A DNA stretch of 38,446 bases from Saprospiraceae bacterium (GCA_027486765.1 JAIXOO010000181.1:1-38446), one strand, 5' to 3'; counted from the first letter of the stretch, positions 23,592 through 33,541 are shown. Program-made: numbers and translations. The notes: generated by a model from the sequence alone, not told the origin.

Positions 23592-24524
23592 ATGGAGACT
23601 AACGCCAAAATATTCATTGCTGGGCACCGGGGTATGGTGGGTTCAGCCATTCAACGCAAACTGGTGCAAGAGGGTTTCCAACATTTGATTGTGCGGAATT
23701 CCCGGGAATTGGACTTGCGAAATTCGATTGAGGTAGAAGCCTTTTTCAGGCAAGAACAACCCGAATATGTGTTTTTGGCTGCCGCCAAAGTAGGAGGCAT
23801 CATGGCCAACAATACTTATCGAGCAGAGTTTTTGTACGAAAACCTGATGATCCAAAACAATGTCATTCATTGTGCCTGGAAATATGGAGTAAAAAAATTA
23901 CTGTTCCTAGGCTCGTCCTGCATTTATCCCAAGTTGGCACCCCAACCGCTCAAAGAAGAATACCTACTCACCGGGCTATTGGAACCTACCAATGAACCTT
24001 ATGCCATTGCCAAAATAGCAGGCATCAAAATGTGTGATGCCTACCGAGCACAATATGCTTGTAATTTCATCTCGGCCATGCCTACAAATCTTTATGGTCC
24101 GAACGACAATTATGACCTGGAAAAATCACATGTACTGCCCGCGTTGATCCGCAAATTTCATGAAGCCAAACGCCAACAATTGCCTGAAGTAGTCCTCTGG
24201 GGCTCGGGTACTCCTTTGCGTGAGTTTTTGCACGTAGATGACCTGGCGGATGCTTGCCACTACCTGATGCAAAACTACAATGAAGCAGGTTTAGTCAACA
24301 TCGGAGTGGGTCATGATTTGAGTATCAAAGACCTGGCCTTGTTGATTGGCAACATTGTTGGCTACCAAGGCAACATCATTCATGACCTTTCCAAGCCCGA
24401 TGGCACCCCCCGCAAACTCATGGATGTAAGCAAACTCAAAGCAGCAGGCTGGCAAGCCAAAATTGGTTTGGAGGAAGGTATACGGCGGGTATATGCAGAC
24501 CTAAGCAAAGCAGCATGGTATTAA
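23592..24524 (+). CDS. fcl: GDP-L-fucose synthase
   Basis: A 310-aa epimerase/reductase that turns GDP-4-keto-6-deoxymannose into GDP-L-fucose. NADPH loop [11 protein letters not shown] (10-20), [14 protein letters not shown] (63-76), [15 protein letters not shown] (105-119, with Ser and Cys110 of the epimerase site), [14 protein letters not shown] (134-147, Tyr137 and Lys141), and the [16 protein letters not shown] tail. The N-terminus is normal, with ATG at 23592. It is paired with gmd, giving a complete fucose-donor branch for the surface polysaccharide. A palindromic repeat follows the stop codon by two bases. Confidence 0.97.
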   Translation: METNAKIFIAGHRGMVGSAIQRKLVQEGFQHLIVRNSRELDLRNSIEVEAFFRQEQPEYVFLAAAKVGGIMANNTYRAEFLYENLMIQNNVIHCAWKYGVKKLLFLGSSCIYPKLAPQPLKEEYLLTGLLEPTNEPYAIAKIAGIKMCDAYRAQYACNFISAMPTNLYGPNDNYDLEKSHVLPALIRKFHEAKRQQLPEVVLWGSGTPLREFLHVDDLADACHYLMQNYNEAGLVNIGVGHDLSIKDLALLIGNIVGYQGNIIHDLSKPDGTPRKLMDVSKLKAAGWQAKIGLEEGIRRVYADLSKAAWY

Positions 24525-24525
24525 T

Positions 24526-24598
24526 GAGTGATGACTGATGCTACCGTAGAGACTTTGATAAGGTCATCGTCAAAAACGCTGCGGTAGCATCACTCATC
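24526..24598. repeat. intergenic palindrome with GCTACCG core (copy 3)
   Basis: GAGTGATG...GATGCTACCG is mirrored by CGGTAGCATCACTCATC. The 49-bp core 24540-24588 matches the core at 6552-6601 over most of its length, including GTCAAAA before the right arm, but the outer arms are GAGTGATG-type rather than GTTGAGG-type. It lies just after fcl and could end its transcript. Confidence 0.75.
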
Positions 24599-24677
24599 TT
24601 TCATCTTTCCTCTTTCCTCTCTCCTAAATTTCCTATCTTTGCCAAATAACTCGTAGATTGAACCAAAATTTGTTACA

Positions 24678-25265
24678 GTGGGTAGTTTACAACTAAAAGT
24701 CCAGTTGGAGGACATCAATCCGGCCATCTGGCGTACTTTTCAAATAGATCAAACCGAAACTTTTTTTGATCTGCATGAGATCTTGCAAATCGTCATGGGC
24801 TGGGAGAATGCACATTTGTTTGAGTTTCAAATCAAAGATCGGAAAATTGGTTTGTTGCCAGATGAAGACGAAATGTGGGACACTGATGCAAGTTTGGAAG
24901 ACAGTGAGTCGATCTTGATGCTCGACATGAATTTAAAGGAGGGAGACTCCTTCCGTTACATTTACGATTTTGGCGACAACTGGAAGCATTTGCTGACTGT
25001 GGAAAAAGTGCTCACCGACGACGAAACCGATTGCCCGCTTTGCCTGGGAGGTGCCCGCAACTGCCCACCTGAAGATTGTGGCGGAGCCCCAGGATACGTC
25101 GACTTTTTAGACGCCCTCAAAAACCCCAACCACCCCCAACACGAAGAAATCATCGACTGGATCGAAGAATTTGATCCCGAAGATTTTGACCTGGAGGAAA
25201 CCAATGAGATCCTTCAGGAGTTTAATGATTGGCGGCAAGATCTTTTCCTCGAAGAGGAGGAATAA
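24678..25265 (+). CDS. plasmid pRiA4b ORF-3-like family protein
   Basis: A 195-aa acidic soluble protein. The N-terminal pattern LQLKVQLEDINPAIWRTFQI ... FDLHEILQIVMGWENAHLFEF, the middle FRYIYDFGDNWKHLLTVEK, and the Cys-rich CPLCLGGARNCPPEDCGGAPGY are characteristic of the pRiA4b ORF-3-like family, found on plasmids and chromosomes with unknown biochemical role. Four Cys in CPLCLGGARNCPPEDC could bind a metal. The start is GTG at 24678; an in-frame stop at 24654 leaves no upstream ATG. A very acidic tail (DPEDFDLEE...FLEEEE) follows. It stands alone between the fcl repeat and a palindromic region before tRNA-Val. Confidence 0.85.
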   Translation: MGSLQLKVQLEDINPAIWRTFQIDQTETFFDLHEILQIVMGWENAHLFEFQIKDRKIGLLPDEDEMWDTDASLEDSESILMLDMNLKEGDSFRYIYDFGDNWKHLLTVEKVLTDDETDCPLCLGGARNCPPEDCGGAPGYVDFLDALKNPNHPQHEEIIDWIEEFDPEDFDLEETNEILQEFNDWRQDLFLEEEE

Positions 25266-25274
25266 ATCCTAAGT

Positions 25275-25394
25275 GTGACGCAAAAAATTACTTCCCGATT
25301 TTTCGAGAGGCTTTCAAATAGGAAGCTCACTTGAAATGAAGCGTTCACTTCCTATTCAAAACCCAAAATCAGGAAGTTAATTTTTCTGCGTTAC
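25275..25394. repeat. 120-bp nested palindrome between pRiA4b-like gene and tRNA-Val
   Basis: Outer arms GTGACGCAAAAAATTACTTCC and their near-complement ending TTTTTCTGCGTTAC enclose inner arms CAAATAGGAAG and CTTCCTATTC. It is built like the other palindromic elements here but shares no sequence with them. No protein-coding capacity is seen. Confidence 0.72.
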
Positions 25395-25405
25395 TAACAA
25401 GCTTA

Positions 25406-25460
25406 TACTTTTGTTCACCTATAATGCCGATGGATCATGCTATTTTCATCGGCTTTTTTT
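25406..25460 (+). promoter_or_regulatory. TACTTTTG box followed closely by a terminator hairpin
   Basis: TACTTTTG (25406-25413) fits the -7 consensus. Thirteen bases later GCCGATG (25426-25432) pairs with CATCGGC (25447-25453), followed by seven T. Either this is just the terminator of the upstream gene plus a chance box, or a very short transcript is made. The terminator itself is convincing. Confidence 0.5.
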
Positions 25461-25490
25461 ATTTTTTTCAAAAAAAAGTACGACCAAGGC

Positions 25491-25521
25491 TTGCGCAAAC
25501 TAAAACGAGCACGTATATTTG
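25491..25521 (+). promoter_or_regulatory. promoter of tRNA-Val
   Basis: TTG at 25491-25493, a 20-nt spacer and TATATTTG at 25514-25521 match the Bacteroidota consensus closely. The expected start near 25528 lies about 34 bases before the tRNA. Confidence 0.7.
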
Positions 25522-25561
25522 CGCACGCTTTTGAGCAAAAGGCTCAAAAAATCAAATACTA

Positions 25562-25636
25562 GGGTGATTAGCTCAGCTGGTTTAGAGCATCTGCCTTACA
25601 AGCAGAGGGTCGGCGGTTCGAACCCGTCATTACCCA
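25562..25636 (+). tRNA. tRNA-Val (anticodon UAC)
   Basis: A full cloverleaf folds by eye. The acceptor stem is GGGTGAT/ATTACCC with one G-U pair and A as discriminator. The D arm is GCTCAGCTGGTTTAGAGC. The anticodon stem is TCTGC/GCAGA with loop CTTACAA (anticodon TAC, reading GUA and related Val codons). The T arm is GGCGG-TTCGAAC-CCGTC. CCA is not encoded (the DNA reads ACTA after the stem). It is a single tRNA gene with its own promoter and terminator, not inside a cluster. Confidence 0.97.
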
Positions 25637-25647
25637 CTAGAATTTTC

Positions 25648-25687
25648 AAAAGGGTTACAAATCGTGGATTTGTAACCCTTTTTTTAT
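25648..25687 (+). terminator. intrinsic terminator of tRNA-Val
   Basis: AAAAGGGTTACAAATC pairs with GATTTGTAACCCTTTT around a GTG loop and runs into further T residues. It lies 11 bases after the tRNA. The A-tract on the left also makes it usable from the minus strand. Confidence 0.88.
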
Positions 25688-25723
25688 TCAGGCCTAAAGG
25701 CCAATTTAGTCTTCCCGAAGCTC

Positions 25724-26164
25724 CTACCCTTTGCCTCGCTTCCCCTTCACTAACTCCTCATCCACTACCACCGCCTCGTACACATACGCCTGCACCAACG
25801 CCACATCAATGTCCTCCACCCGCTGAAAATCGCGCCAGGCTACCTGTTTACGTCCTTCCAGATTCAGGTAGCCCATCTCGTCAGTCAACAAATGGCCTTG
25901 GGTGAACCCCAACCTCACCCCAGTATAACCTTGTTTTTTACCCCAAAACACCGAACCCGGCCAAATAAAGCAGATGGTTTTGTGCCGCTTGAAATATGGA
26001 ACATTGTAACTCAGCCTTTCACTCACATCCGGGATACAATCGTAGATAAGCTGCCGCAAAAACTCTACCAACTCCAGTTCATCTGGTGGTAAAAAGGCCA
26101 AAAACTCCTCGATGGAATGGAAATTGACGTTTTGCATTTTGGTCTTTTCACTAGGCTTAGGCAT
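25724..26164 (-). CDS. DUF1801 (YdhG-like) domain protein
   Basis: A 146-aa soluble protein. The central segment IEEFLAFLPPDELELVEFLRQLIYDCIPDVSERLSYNVPYFKRHKTICFIWP matches the DUF1801 pattern (helical start, E-x-L-SYN-P-F, then a beta-strand with aromatic residues), followed by GVRLGFTQGHLL and a C-terminal helix ending KGKRGKG. The domain has an iron-chaperone-like fold by homology, but the role of most members is unknown. The start at ATG 26164 adds nine residues before another ATG (26137) that starts nearer the domain; either is possible. It is a single gene, convergent with tRNA-Val. Confidence 0.82.
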   Translation of the reverse strand: MPKPSEKTKMQNVNFHSIEEFLAFLPPDELELVEFLRQLIYDCIPDVSERLSYNVPYFKRHKTICFIWPGSVFWGKKQGYTGVRLGFTQGHLLTDEMGYLNLEGRKQVAWRDFQRVEDIDVALVQAYVYEAVVVDEELVKGKRGKG

Positions 26165-26271
26165 GGGGTGGATGATTTAAATGTACCGCCAGTTTTAAAC
26201 ATAACAAATTAAACATACCTCACTGACAACCTTATGGCAGTCCATATCAAAAATAGCTCCAATAACCAAAA

Positions 26272-26304
26272 GAGGGTAGCCCGCATGCCGGACTACCCTC
26301 CTCT
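26272..26304 (-). terminator. hairpin after atpC
   Basis: GAGGGTAG (26272-26279) pairs with CTACCCTC (26293-26300) with further pairing (CCCG/CCGG) in the loop. On the minus strand CTTTTGG follows, a short U-run. It lies about 50 bases beyond the atpC stop and probably ends the atpDC transcript. Confidence 0.62.
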
Positions 26305-26354
26305 AAAAAACTCAGCAAAATAATAACCCGCCTTGCGGCAGATTATTTATCGTA

Positions 26355-26660
26355 TTAGGCCTTCACGCCTGCGAGCAGCAGTGAAACCTCATTGTTCAGC
26401 ACTTCAACAAAACCGGATTCTACCTGAAAAACAATCTTGCGCTCGGCCTGACTGTCTTCCACCTGTTCTTTTTTGCCCAGGTCGTAAAAACGGTAGTCGC
26501 CAGCACCCGTTACGATCGTCACCTTGCCGGCTGACAAAGCCGATACGATCGGGGCGTGGTTTTGTAGGATCTGAAATTCCCCTTTTACACCCGGCACTTT
26601 TACCGATTTGATCGGACCTGCGAAAATTTCGCGATCAGGAGTAAGTACGGTAATATTCAT
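26355..26660 (-). CDS. atpC: F1Fo ATP synthase epsilon subunit (short form)
   Basis: A 101-aa F1 epsilon subunit: MNITVLTPDREIFAGPIKSVKVPGVKGEFQILQNHAPIVSALSAGKV is the beta-sandwich N-terminal domain, with the typical GEFQILQNHAP motif. The C-terminal helical hairpin of longer epsilon subunits (about 135 aa) is absent; only VESGFVEVLNNEVSLLLAG and KA follow. Short epsilon proteins are common in this phylum. It lies 88 bases after atpD on the same strand, with a palindromic repeat in the gap. The other F1Fo genes are not in the window, in line with the split organisation known in Bacteroidota. Confidence 0.95.
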   Translation of the reverse strand: MNITVLTPDREIFAGPIKSVKVPGVKGEFQILQNHAPIVSALSAGKVTIVTGAGDYRFYDLGKKEQVEDSQAERKIVFQVESGFVEVLNNEVSLLLAGVKA

Positions 26661-26668
26661 AGTTGAAA

Positions 26669-26743
26669 GGTTGAGAAAGTTGAGGAGGTTAGTACTCCGG
26701 TCGCTGAGCGAAGCCGAAGCGTCGGAGTACTAAATTTCTCAAC
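26669..26743. repeat. palindromic repeat inside the atpD-atpC gap
   Basis: The outer arms GGTTGAGAAAGTTGAGGAGG and TTTCTCAAC are those of the element at 6517-6636, but the core is AGTACTCCG ... CGGAGTACT around CGCTGAGCGAAGCCGAAGCG. It shows that arms and core are exchanged between elements. It occupies nearly the whole gap and places the purine-rich arm next to the atpC start. Confidence 0.8.
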
Positions 26744-26748
26744 TAATA

Positions 26749-28335
<1,587 letters not shown>

Positions 28336-28469
28336 AAGAAAATTTAACAGTTATACGATTGAAATCTTTTTTCAGATGGTAAAATGGTTACCTGCCCGTT
28401 CTTTTTTTTGCCCGATGAATAGATGTTGGAGTTAAATTTCATGCAAAGGTGTCTGGCGAAATATAATTT

Positions 28470-28500
28470 TTGTCATTTTACAGGAGCTCCATTACTTTTG
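28470..28500 (+). promoter_or_regulatory. promoter of the glycosyltransferase at 28529
   Basis: TTG (28470-28472), a 20-nt spacer and TACTTTTG (28493-28500) match the consensus. A start near 28507 would leave a leader of about 22 nt. Confidence 0.58.
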
Positions 28501-28528
28501 TGCCTCCTATCAATTATTTCCGACGACC

Positions 28529-29527
28529 ATGCGTATCAGTATACTACTGCCCATTTTTAATGAAGAGCGATATTTGGCGGAATGTTTGGACAGCATTTTA
28601 GCCCAAAGTTATCCAGATTGGGAGTTGCTCGCCATCGACGACCAATCGACTGATAGCACTCCGCAAATCTTGGCGGCTTACCAAGAGCAGGATGCGCGCA
28701 TTCGCCCATTGCGCAATCCCGATAAGGGCGTGATCCCGGCCTTGCGCCTGGCTCTGGAGCAAAGCACTGGTGCCCTCATCACCCGCATGGATGCCGACGA
28801 CATCATGGCTCCGCAAAAATTAGAGCGCATGTTCAACTTGCTGCTCACCCATGGTCCCGGGCATTTGAGTACAGGTTTGGTCAAATATTTTTCCGATGCT
28901 CAGTTGGGTGAAGGTTACGCCCGCTACGGTGAATGGATCAATAAAGTCAATTTGGAGGGCCGGCAATGGGAGGAAATTTACCGCGATTGCCCGATTCCTG
29001 CGCCCTGCTGGTTGGTGTACCGCGAAGACTTGCTGCGGGCGGGTGCCTTTGAGCCCAACATCAAACCCGAAGACTACGACCTGATTTTCCGCTTCCGTCA
29101 AATAGGCCTGCAGCCACATACCGTCCCCGAAGTGCTACTTTACTGGCGCGACCACGCAGACCGCACCACCCGCATGAATGAGGAATACGACATGCAGAAG
29201 TACTTCCGCGTGAAACTCCCCTGGTTTCTGGCACTCGATCATGATCCCACCCGGGAATTGGTGCTCTGGGGAGCCGGGCCAAGGGGTAAAACTTTTGCAA
29301 CCATGCTCAACGAGGCCAAGGTGAAGTTTCGCTGGGTATGCGACAATCCCCGCAAGTGGGGGCAACAAATTTACGGGGTAATCATGGAGGAGGAGTCCAA
29401 ATTAAAAGAGTTGGGGCCGATGCAAATCATCATTTCTGTAAGTGCACCAACTGACCAAATCACAATTAAAGCCTTGCTGGATGAATTAGGGCTTAGGGCA
29501 GGTCTGGATTATTTTTGGTTTTGCTAA
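28529..29527 (+). CDS. family 2 glycosyltransferase with C-terminal Rossmann-like domain
   Basis: A 332-aa cytoplasmic protein. The GT-A domain (1-240) has MRISILLPIFNEERYLAECLDSILAQ, LLAIDDQSTDSTPQI, RNPDKGVIPALRLAL, ITRMDADDIMAP (DxD), the acceptor-side KPEDYDLIFRF and VLLYWRDHADRTTR. After a linker, residues 245-332 form a second domain: LVLWGAGPRGKTFATML (glycine-rich loop), FRWVCDNPRKWGQQIYGV and IIISVSAPTDQ. This order (loop, CDN, then VS strand) resembles nucleotide-binding domains that ride on some glycosyltransferases and methyltransferases. It is unlinked to the polysaccharide cluster 4 kb away and has its own promoter. The donor sugar is unknown. Confidence 0.83.
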   Translation: MRISILLPIFNEERYLAECLDSILAQSYPDWELLAIDDQSTDSTPQILAAYQEQDARIRPLRNPDKGVIPALRLALEQSTGALITRMDADDIMAPQKLERMFNLLLTHGPGHLSTGLVKYFSDAQLGEGYARYGEWINKVNLEGRQWEEIYRDCPIPAPCWLVYREDLLRAGAFEPNIKPEDYDLIFRFRQIGLQPHTVPEVLLYWRDHADRTTRMNEEYDMQKYFRVKLPWFLALDHDPTRELVLWGAGPRGKTFATMLNEAKVKFRWVCDNPRKWGQQIYGVIMEEESKLKELGPMQIIISVSAPTDQITIKALLDELGLRAGLDYFWFC

Positions 29528-29667
29528 GGTGAAATAATCATTCAAACTGTAACATTTTAGCCAATCTCCACTTATTACATAAGACTTGCTGTCGGAAAAC
29601 GCATGAAAAAAATACTAAATCGTGCTTTTTAGAGTTATTTTGTAGTTCAAAAAATAGTCACTTGACC

Positions 29668-31326
29668 ATGAAATATAGTGTAATAGGTCTGCTCATCCTT
29701 TTTTCCCTCAATGTAATCTGGGCTCAAGGGATCCCCGAACTGGAAAAGCAGCTCCAGGAAGCAACCAATGTGCAGGAAAAAATCACCCTCAATCAGCAAT
29801 TGGCCAATGCATACCTGGCATCCGATGTGGAAAAGGCCTTGAATTATGCCAAAGCAGCTGCAAGAGAGTCCGCCAGTAGCGGCAACAAAGTCCAAGCCGC
29901 AGCCAGCAACTACTTGATCGCCACCATTGCCGAGCGCAAGAAGGACATGGCCAATTTCAAGGTGTACATGAAAGCCGCCATCAATTTCGCCAAAGAAGCC
30001 AATGATCTAGACATGCTGGCCAGAAGCACAGAGAAATTGAGTGCATATTTCGCCAAAATTCGAGAGCATGACGATGCTTTTAAATACACCAGCGAAGCTT
30101 TCAAGTTCGTCAACTCCAAGGGCTACAACATGAGTGACCTGGAAAACAAATACAATTCCCAGCGCTCCTCGCTCGAACGGGAAAAACGTACCCTCGAAGC
30201 CCAGATCAATCAAATTCAAGGCCGCTTGGCCGATCTTTCTGCGGAAAAAAACCAGTTGAGCACCGAAAAAGAAAAACTGGCGGAATCCAACGAGAAGCTG
30301 GAAGAAAAAAACCTGATGGCTGAGGAAGTGATTACCCGCAAAGACGAAGACATCCAGACCATCTCTAAAGCCAAAGTTGAAGCCGAAGACGCAGCCAAGG
30401 CCAAGGAGGCTGAAGTGAAACAACTTTCGCGTGAAAAACTGGAGCAAGAACTGGTTTTGGCCGAAAAAGAAGCCATCATTACCGCTGCTCAATTGGAAGA
30501 TGAAAAACGTAAAAATGAGGTTGCTGCTCAAACCAAGTTCATTCAACTGAGTGTATTGGCGGCTGCTTTCTTCTTTTTACTGTCCTTACTGCTGTTTGGT
30601 CGCTTCAAAGCCAAGCAGCGAGGCGAAAGAACCCTCGCCGAAAAGAACAAAATCATCGAGCAAGAGAAATTGCGCAACGAGGAACTCTTGCTCAACATCC
30701 TGCCAAAAAATATTGCCGACGAACTCAAAGCCAATGGTAAAGCCAAAGCGCGACGCTTTGACCAGGTTACCGTACTTTTTTCGGACTTCGTCAATTTTAC
30801 CAAAATAGCGGAGCAACTGTCTCCAGAAGAATTGGTAGAAGAACTCGATAAATGTTTCAAAGCTTTTGACCACATCACCAAGCAGTACCCCGACATTGAA
30901 AAAATCAAAACCATTGGGGACGCTTACATGTGCGCGTCTGGTTTGTCCGAACGCAAAGGATTGCCGAACAACTTGATTCAAGCAGCTCTTGACATGCAGT
31001 CATACCTGGAGGAATACAAGGAATTGCGCATCAAACAAGGCAAGCCTTATTTTGAAGCCCGCATCGGCCTGCACACTGGTCCGGTTGTAGCGGGAGTGGT
31101 AGGGGATGTAAAATTTGCCTACGACATTTGGGGCGATACCGTCAATCTGGCTTCACGCATCGAGTCCAATAGCGAAGCTGGCCAGGTGAACATTTCCCAA
31201 GACACCTACAACCTGATTCGTTACCGTTATGATTGCAATTATCGGGGAAAAATGCCCGCCAAGAACAAAGGAGAATTGGACATGTATTATGTGAATAAAA
31301 AAACAAGTACAGTAGGCGCCGCATAA
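29668..31326 (+). CDS. membrane class III adenylate cyclase with TPR and coiled-coil regions
   Basis: A 552-aa protein with, in order: signal peptide (MKYSVIGLLILFSLNVIWAQ), TPR-like helices (about 22-150), a long Glu/Lys-rich coiled coil (about 155-285, KNQLSTEKEKLAESNEKLEEKN), one membrane helix (LSVLAAAFFFLLSLLLFG) and a class III cyclase domain (about 340-540). Metal ligands are in FSDFVNFT and GDAYMCASGL. The purine-specificity pair is Lys (KIKTIGDAY) and Asp (AYDIWGDTVNLASR), as in adenylate, not guanylate, cyclases. NLASR supplies the Asn and Arg of the transition state. The outer TPR part probably senses a periplasmic partner. The ATG at 29668 starts the signal peptide; a TTG two codons earlier is unlikely. 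Confidence 0.88.
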   Translation: MKYSVIGLLILFSLNVIWAQGIPELEKQLQEATNVQEKITLNQQLANAYLASDVEKALNYAKAAARESASSGNKVQAAASNYLIATIAERKKDMANFKVYMKAAINFAKEANDLDMLARSTEKLSAYFAKIREHDDAFKYTSEAFKFVNSKGYNMSDLENKYNSQRSSLEREKRTLEAQINQIQGRLADLSAEKNQLSTEKEKLAESNEKLEEKNLMAEEVITRKDEDIQTISKAKVEAEDAAKAKEAEVKQLSREKLEQELVLAEKEAIITAAQLEDEKRKNEVAAQTKFIQLSVLAAAFFFLLSLLLFGRFKAKQRGERTLAEKNKIIEQEKLRNEELLLNILPKNIADELKANGKAKARRFDQVTVLFSDFVNFTKIAEQLSPEELVEELDKCFKAFDHITKQYPDIEKIKTIGDAYMCASGLSERKGLPNNLIQAALDMQSYLEEYKELRIKQGKPYFEARIGLHTGPVVAGVVGDVKFAYDIWGDTVNLASRIESNSEAGQVNISQDTYNLIRYRYDCNYRGKMPAKNKGELDMYYVNKKTSTVGAA

Positions 31327-31429
31327 AAGCTTGTATAAGTTCTAAAAACGAGTTTGGAATGATCAAAACTTTTTGTATTTTTATGCGCCGGACTATTCAT
31401 AAAGTCTATCTCCAAACGCAGCACACAAG

Positions 31430-33451
31430 ATGTCATTCCAACTCGTTTCCAAATATTCCCCCACTGGCGATCAGCCCTTAGCCATTGCTGAATTAACCAA
31501 CCGATTGAACAGAGGTGAAAGAGCCCAGGTCCTCTTAGGCGTAACGGGCTCCGGTAAAACCTTCACCATCGCCAACGTAATCGCCAATGTGAATCGCCCA
31601 ACTTTGGTGCTGACCCACAACAAAACCCTCACCGCTCAATTGTATGGCGAATTGCAAGACTTTTTTCCTGACAACGCCGTAGAGTATTTTGTCTCTTATT
31701 ACGACTATTACCAACCGGAAGCGTACATGTCGGTGAGTGATACCTATATCGAAAAAGACTTACAAATCAATGAACAAGTAGATAAATTACGCTTACGGGC
31801 TACTTCCAATTTGCTCTCGGGACGGCGCGACATCATCATTGTCGCTTCGGTTTCCTGCATCTACGGTATGGGTAACCCCGAAGATTACAAAACCGGGATC
31901 ATCCGCATTCAAAAAGGGCAGGTCATTTCGCGCAATGCCTTCTTGTACAAATTGGTAGAAAGCCTCTATTCCCGCACCGAAATCGAATTCAAACGCGCCA
32001 CCTTCCGTGTACGTGGCGATACGGTAGACATCAATTTACCCTACGTAGACTACGGCTACCGCATTCAGTTTTTTGGCGACGAGATCGATGAGATTGAAAT
32101 GATTGAGGTGGAAACGGGCAAACGTATTGAAAAAATGAGCACTGCCGCCATTTTTCCCGCCAACCTCTACATTGCGCCCAAAGAAAGGCTAGGCATGATC
32201 ATCCGCCAAATCGAAGATGAACTGCACGAACAGGAGCGATTCTTCGAACGGGAAAGTCGCCTGCTGGAGGCCAAACGCATCCACGAGCGCACCAACTTTG
32301 ACCTCGAAATGATCAAGGAATTGGGCTATTGCAATGGGGTGGAAAACTACTCGCGCTTTTTTGACGGGCGTACCGTGGGCACCCGGCCCTTCTGTTTGTT
32401 GGATTATTTCCCGGATGATTATTTGTTGGTGATTGACGAGAGCCACGTCACCATTCCACAGTTGCGAGGGATGTACGGCGGCGACCGTGCGCGCAAGCTT
32501 AGTCTGGTCGAGCATGGCTTCCGACTACCTTCAGCGATGGACAACCGTCCACTCAATTTTACTGAATTTGAAGGCTTGATCAATCAGGTCATCTATGTCA
32601 GTGCTACTCCGAGTGATTACGAGCTGGAACAAACGGGTGGGGTGCTGGTAGAGCAATTGATTCGCCCCACGGGCTTGCTGGATCCCCCCATTGAGGTGCG
32701 CCCAAGCCTCAATCAGATCGATGATTTGTTGGAAGAAATTCAACAACGCATCGAAAAAGATGAACGGGTTTTGGTAACCACGCTGACCAAAAGGATGGCG
32801 GAGGAATTGACCAAGTACCTGTCCAAACTCAACATCAAGGTACGCTACATCCACTCCGAAGTGGACACGATGGAGCGGGTGGAAATTTTGCGTGACCTGC
32901 GCTTGGGTGGTTTCGATGTGCTGATTGGGGTCAACTTATTGCGAGAAGGACTGGACTTACCTGAAGTATCTTTGGTCGCTATTCTGGATGCGGATAAGGA
33001 AGGTTTTTTGCGCAACGACCGCTCTTTGACCCAAACTGCTGGTCGTGCCGCCCGGAATTCCAATGGTTTGGTGATTTTTTATGCCGACAAAATCACCGAC
33101 TCTATGCAACGCACCATTGATGAAACGGTACGGCGCCGCGTCATTCAAATGTCCCACAACGAAGCGCAGGGCATCACACCCAAAACTGTCTTTAAATCGA
33201 AAGAAGAAATCCTCAACCAACGTTCCATCCTCGATGTGCGGGGCAAAACATCTCATGCCTACATCGAACCAGAAACGGTGACCATCGCAGCGGATCCACT
33301 GGTAAGCTACATGACCCGGGATCAATTGGAAAAACTAGCCCAGGAAACCGAACGCAAGATGAAACAGGCCGCCAAAGAATTGGATTTTATTACGGCAGCG
33401 CAATTGCGGGATGATTTGTTCGCTTTGCGGGAAAAATTAAAAACCACGTAG
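31430..33451 (+). CDS. uvrB: excinuclease ABC subunit B
   Basis: A 673-aa DNA-repair helicase-like subunit that verifies damage and loads UvrC. Walker [10 protein letters not shown] (38-46), the hairpin [11 protein letters not shown], the [23 protein letters not shown] box, the UvrB-specific linker and helicase motifs ([45 protein letters not shown]) and the C-terminal UVR domain ([32 protein letters not shown]) are intact. It starts at ATG 31430. The TAG stop lies inside the first bases of a palindromic repeat cluster at 33447. Upstream, 103 bases separate it from the cyclase gene, with no obvious terminator. Confidence 0.98.
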   Translation: MSFQLVSKYSPTGDQPLAIAELTNRLNRGERAQVLLGVTGSGKTFTIANVIANVNRPTLVLTHNKTLTAQLYGELQDFFPDNAVEYFVSYYDYYQPEAYMSVSDTYIEKDLQINEQVDKLRLRATSNLLSGRRDIIIVASVSCIYGMGNPEDYKTGIIRIQKGQVISRNAFLYKLVESLYSRTEIEFKRATFRVRGDTVDINLPYVDYGYRIQFFGDEIDEIEMIEVETGKRIEKMSTAAIFPANLYIAPKERLGMIIRQIEDELHEQERFFERESRLLEAKRIHERTNFDLEMIKELGYCNGVENYSRFFDGRTVGTRPFCLLDYFPDDYLLVIDESHVTIPQLRGMYGGDRARKLSLVEHGFRLPSAMDNRPLNFTEFEGLINQVIYVSATPSDYELEQTGGVLVEQLIRPTGLLDPPIEVRPSLNQIDDLLEEIQQRIEKDERVLVTTLTKRMAEELTKYLSKLNIKVRYIHSEVDTMERVEILRDLRLGGFDVLIGVNLLREGLDLPEVSLVAILDADKEGFLRNDRSLTQTAGRAARNSNGLVIFYADKITDSMQRTIDETVRRRVIQMSHNEAQGITPKTVFKSKEEILNQRSILDVRGKTSHAYIEPETVTIAADPLVSYMTRDQLEKLAQETERKMKQAAKELDFITAAQLRDDLFALREKLKTT

Positions 33452-33536
33452 GGGCACCCCTTGCGGGTGCCCCTGTCAATGGGTAACCGCAAGGTTGCCC
33501 CATCAACGGGCAACCCGCAAGGGATGCCCCTACGGG
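33447..33536. repeat. cluster of CCCTTGCGGGTGCCCC palindromes after uvrB
   Basis: The string GTAGGGGCACCCCTTGCGGG opens the cluster and its near-complement CCCGCAAGGGATGCCCCTAC closes it, with a third related piece GGGTAACCGCAAGGTTGCCCC between them. The cluster is REP-like. It fills the whole gap between convergent uvrB and the DUF2911 gene, and uvrB ends within it. Confidence 0.82.
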
Positions 33537-33541
33537 ATAAT

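Noticed and set aside
25519-25905. 128-codon plus-strand open frame crossing tRNA-Val
   Set aside because: It covers the tRNA, its terminator and the antisense of the DUF1801 gene.
30007-30546. Phe-rich minus-strand open frame of 179 codons
   Set aside because: It is the mirror image of the Glu/Lys-rich coiled coil of the cyclase; GAA/AAA codons read backwards as TTC/TTT.
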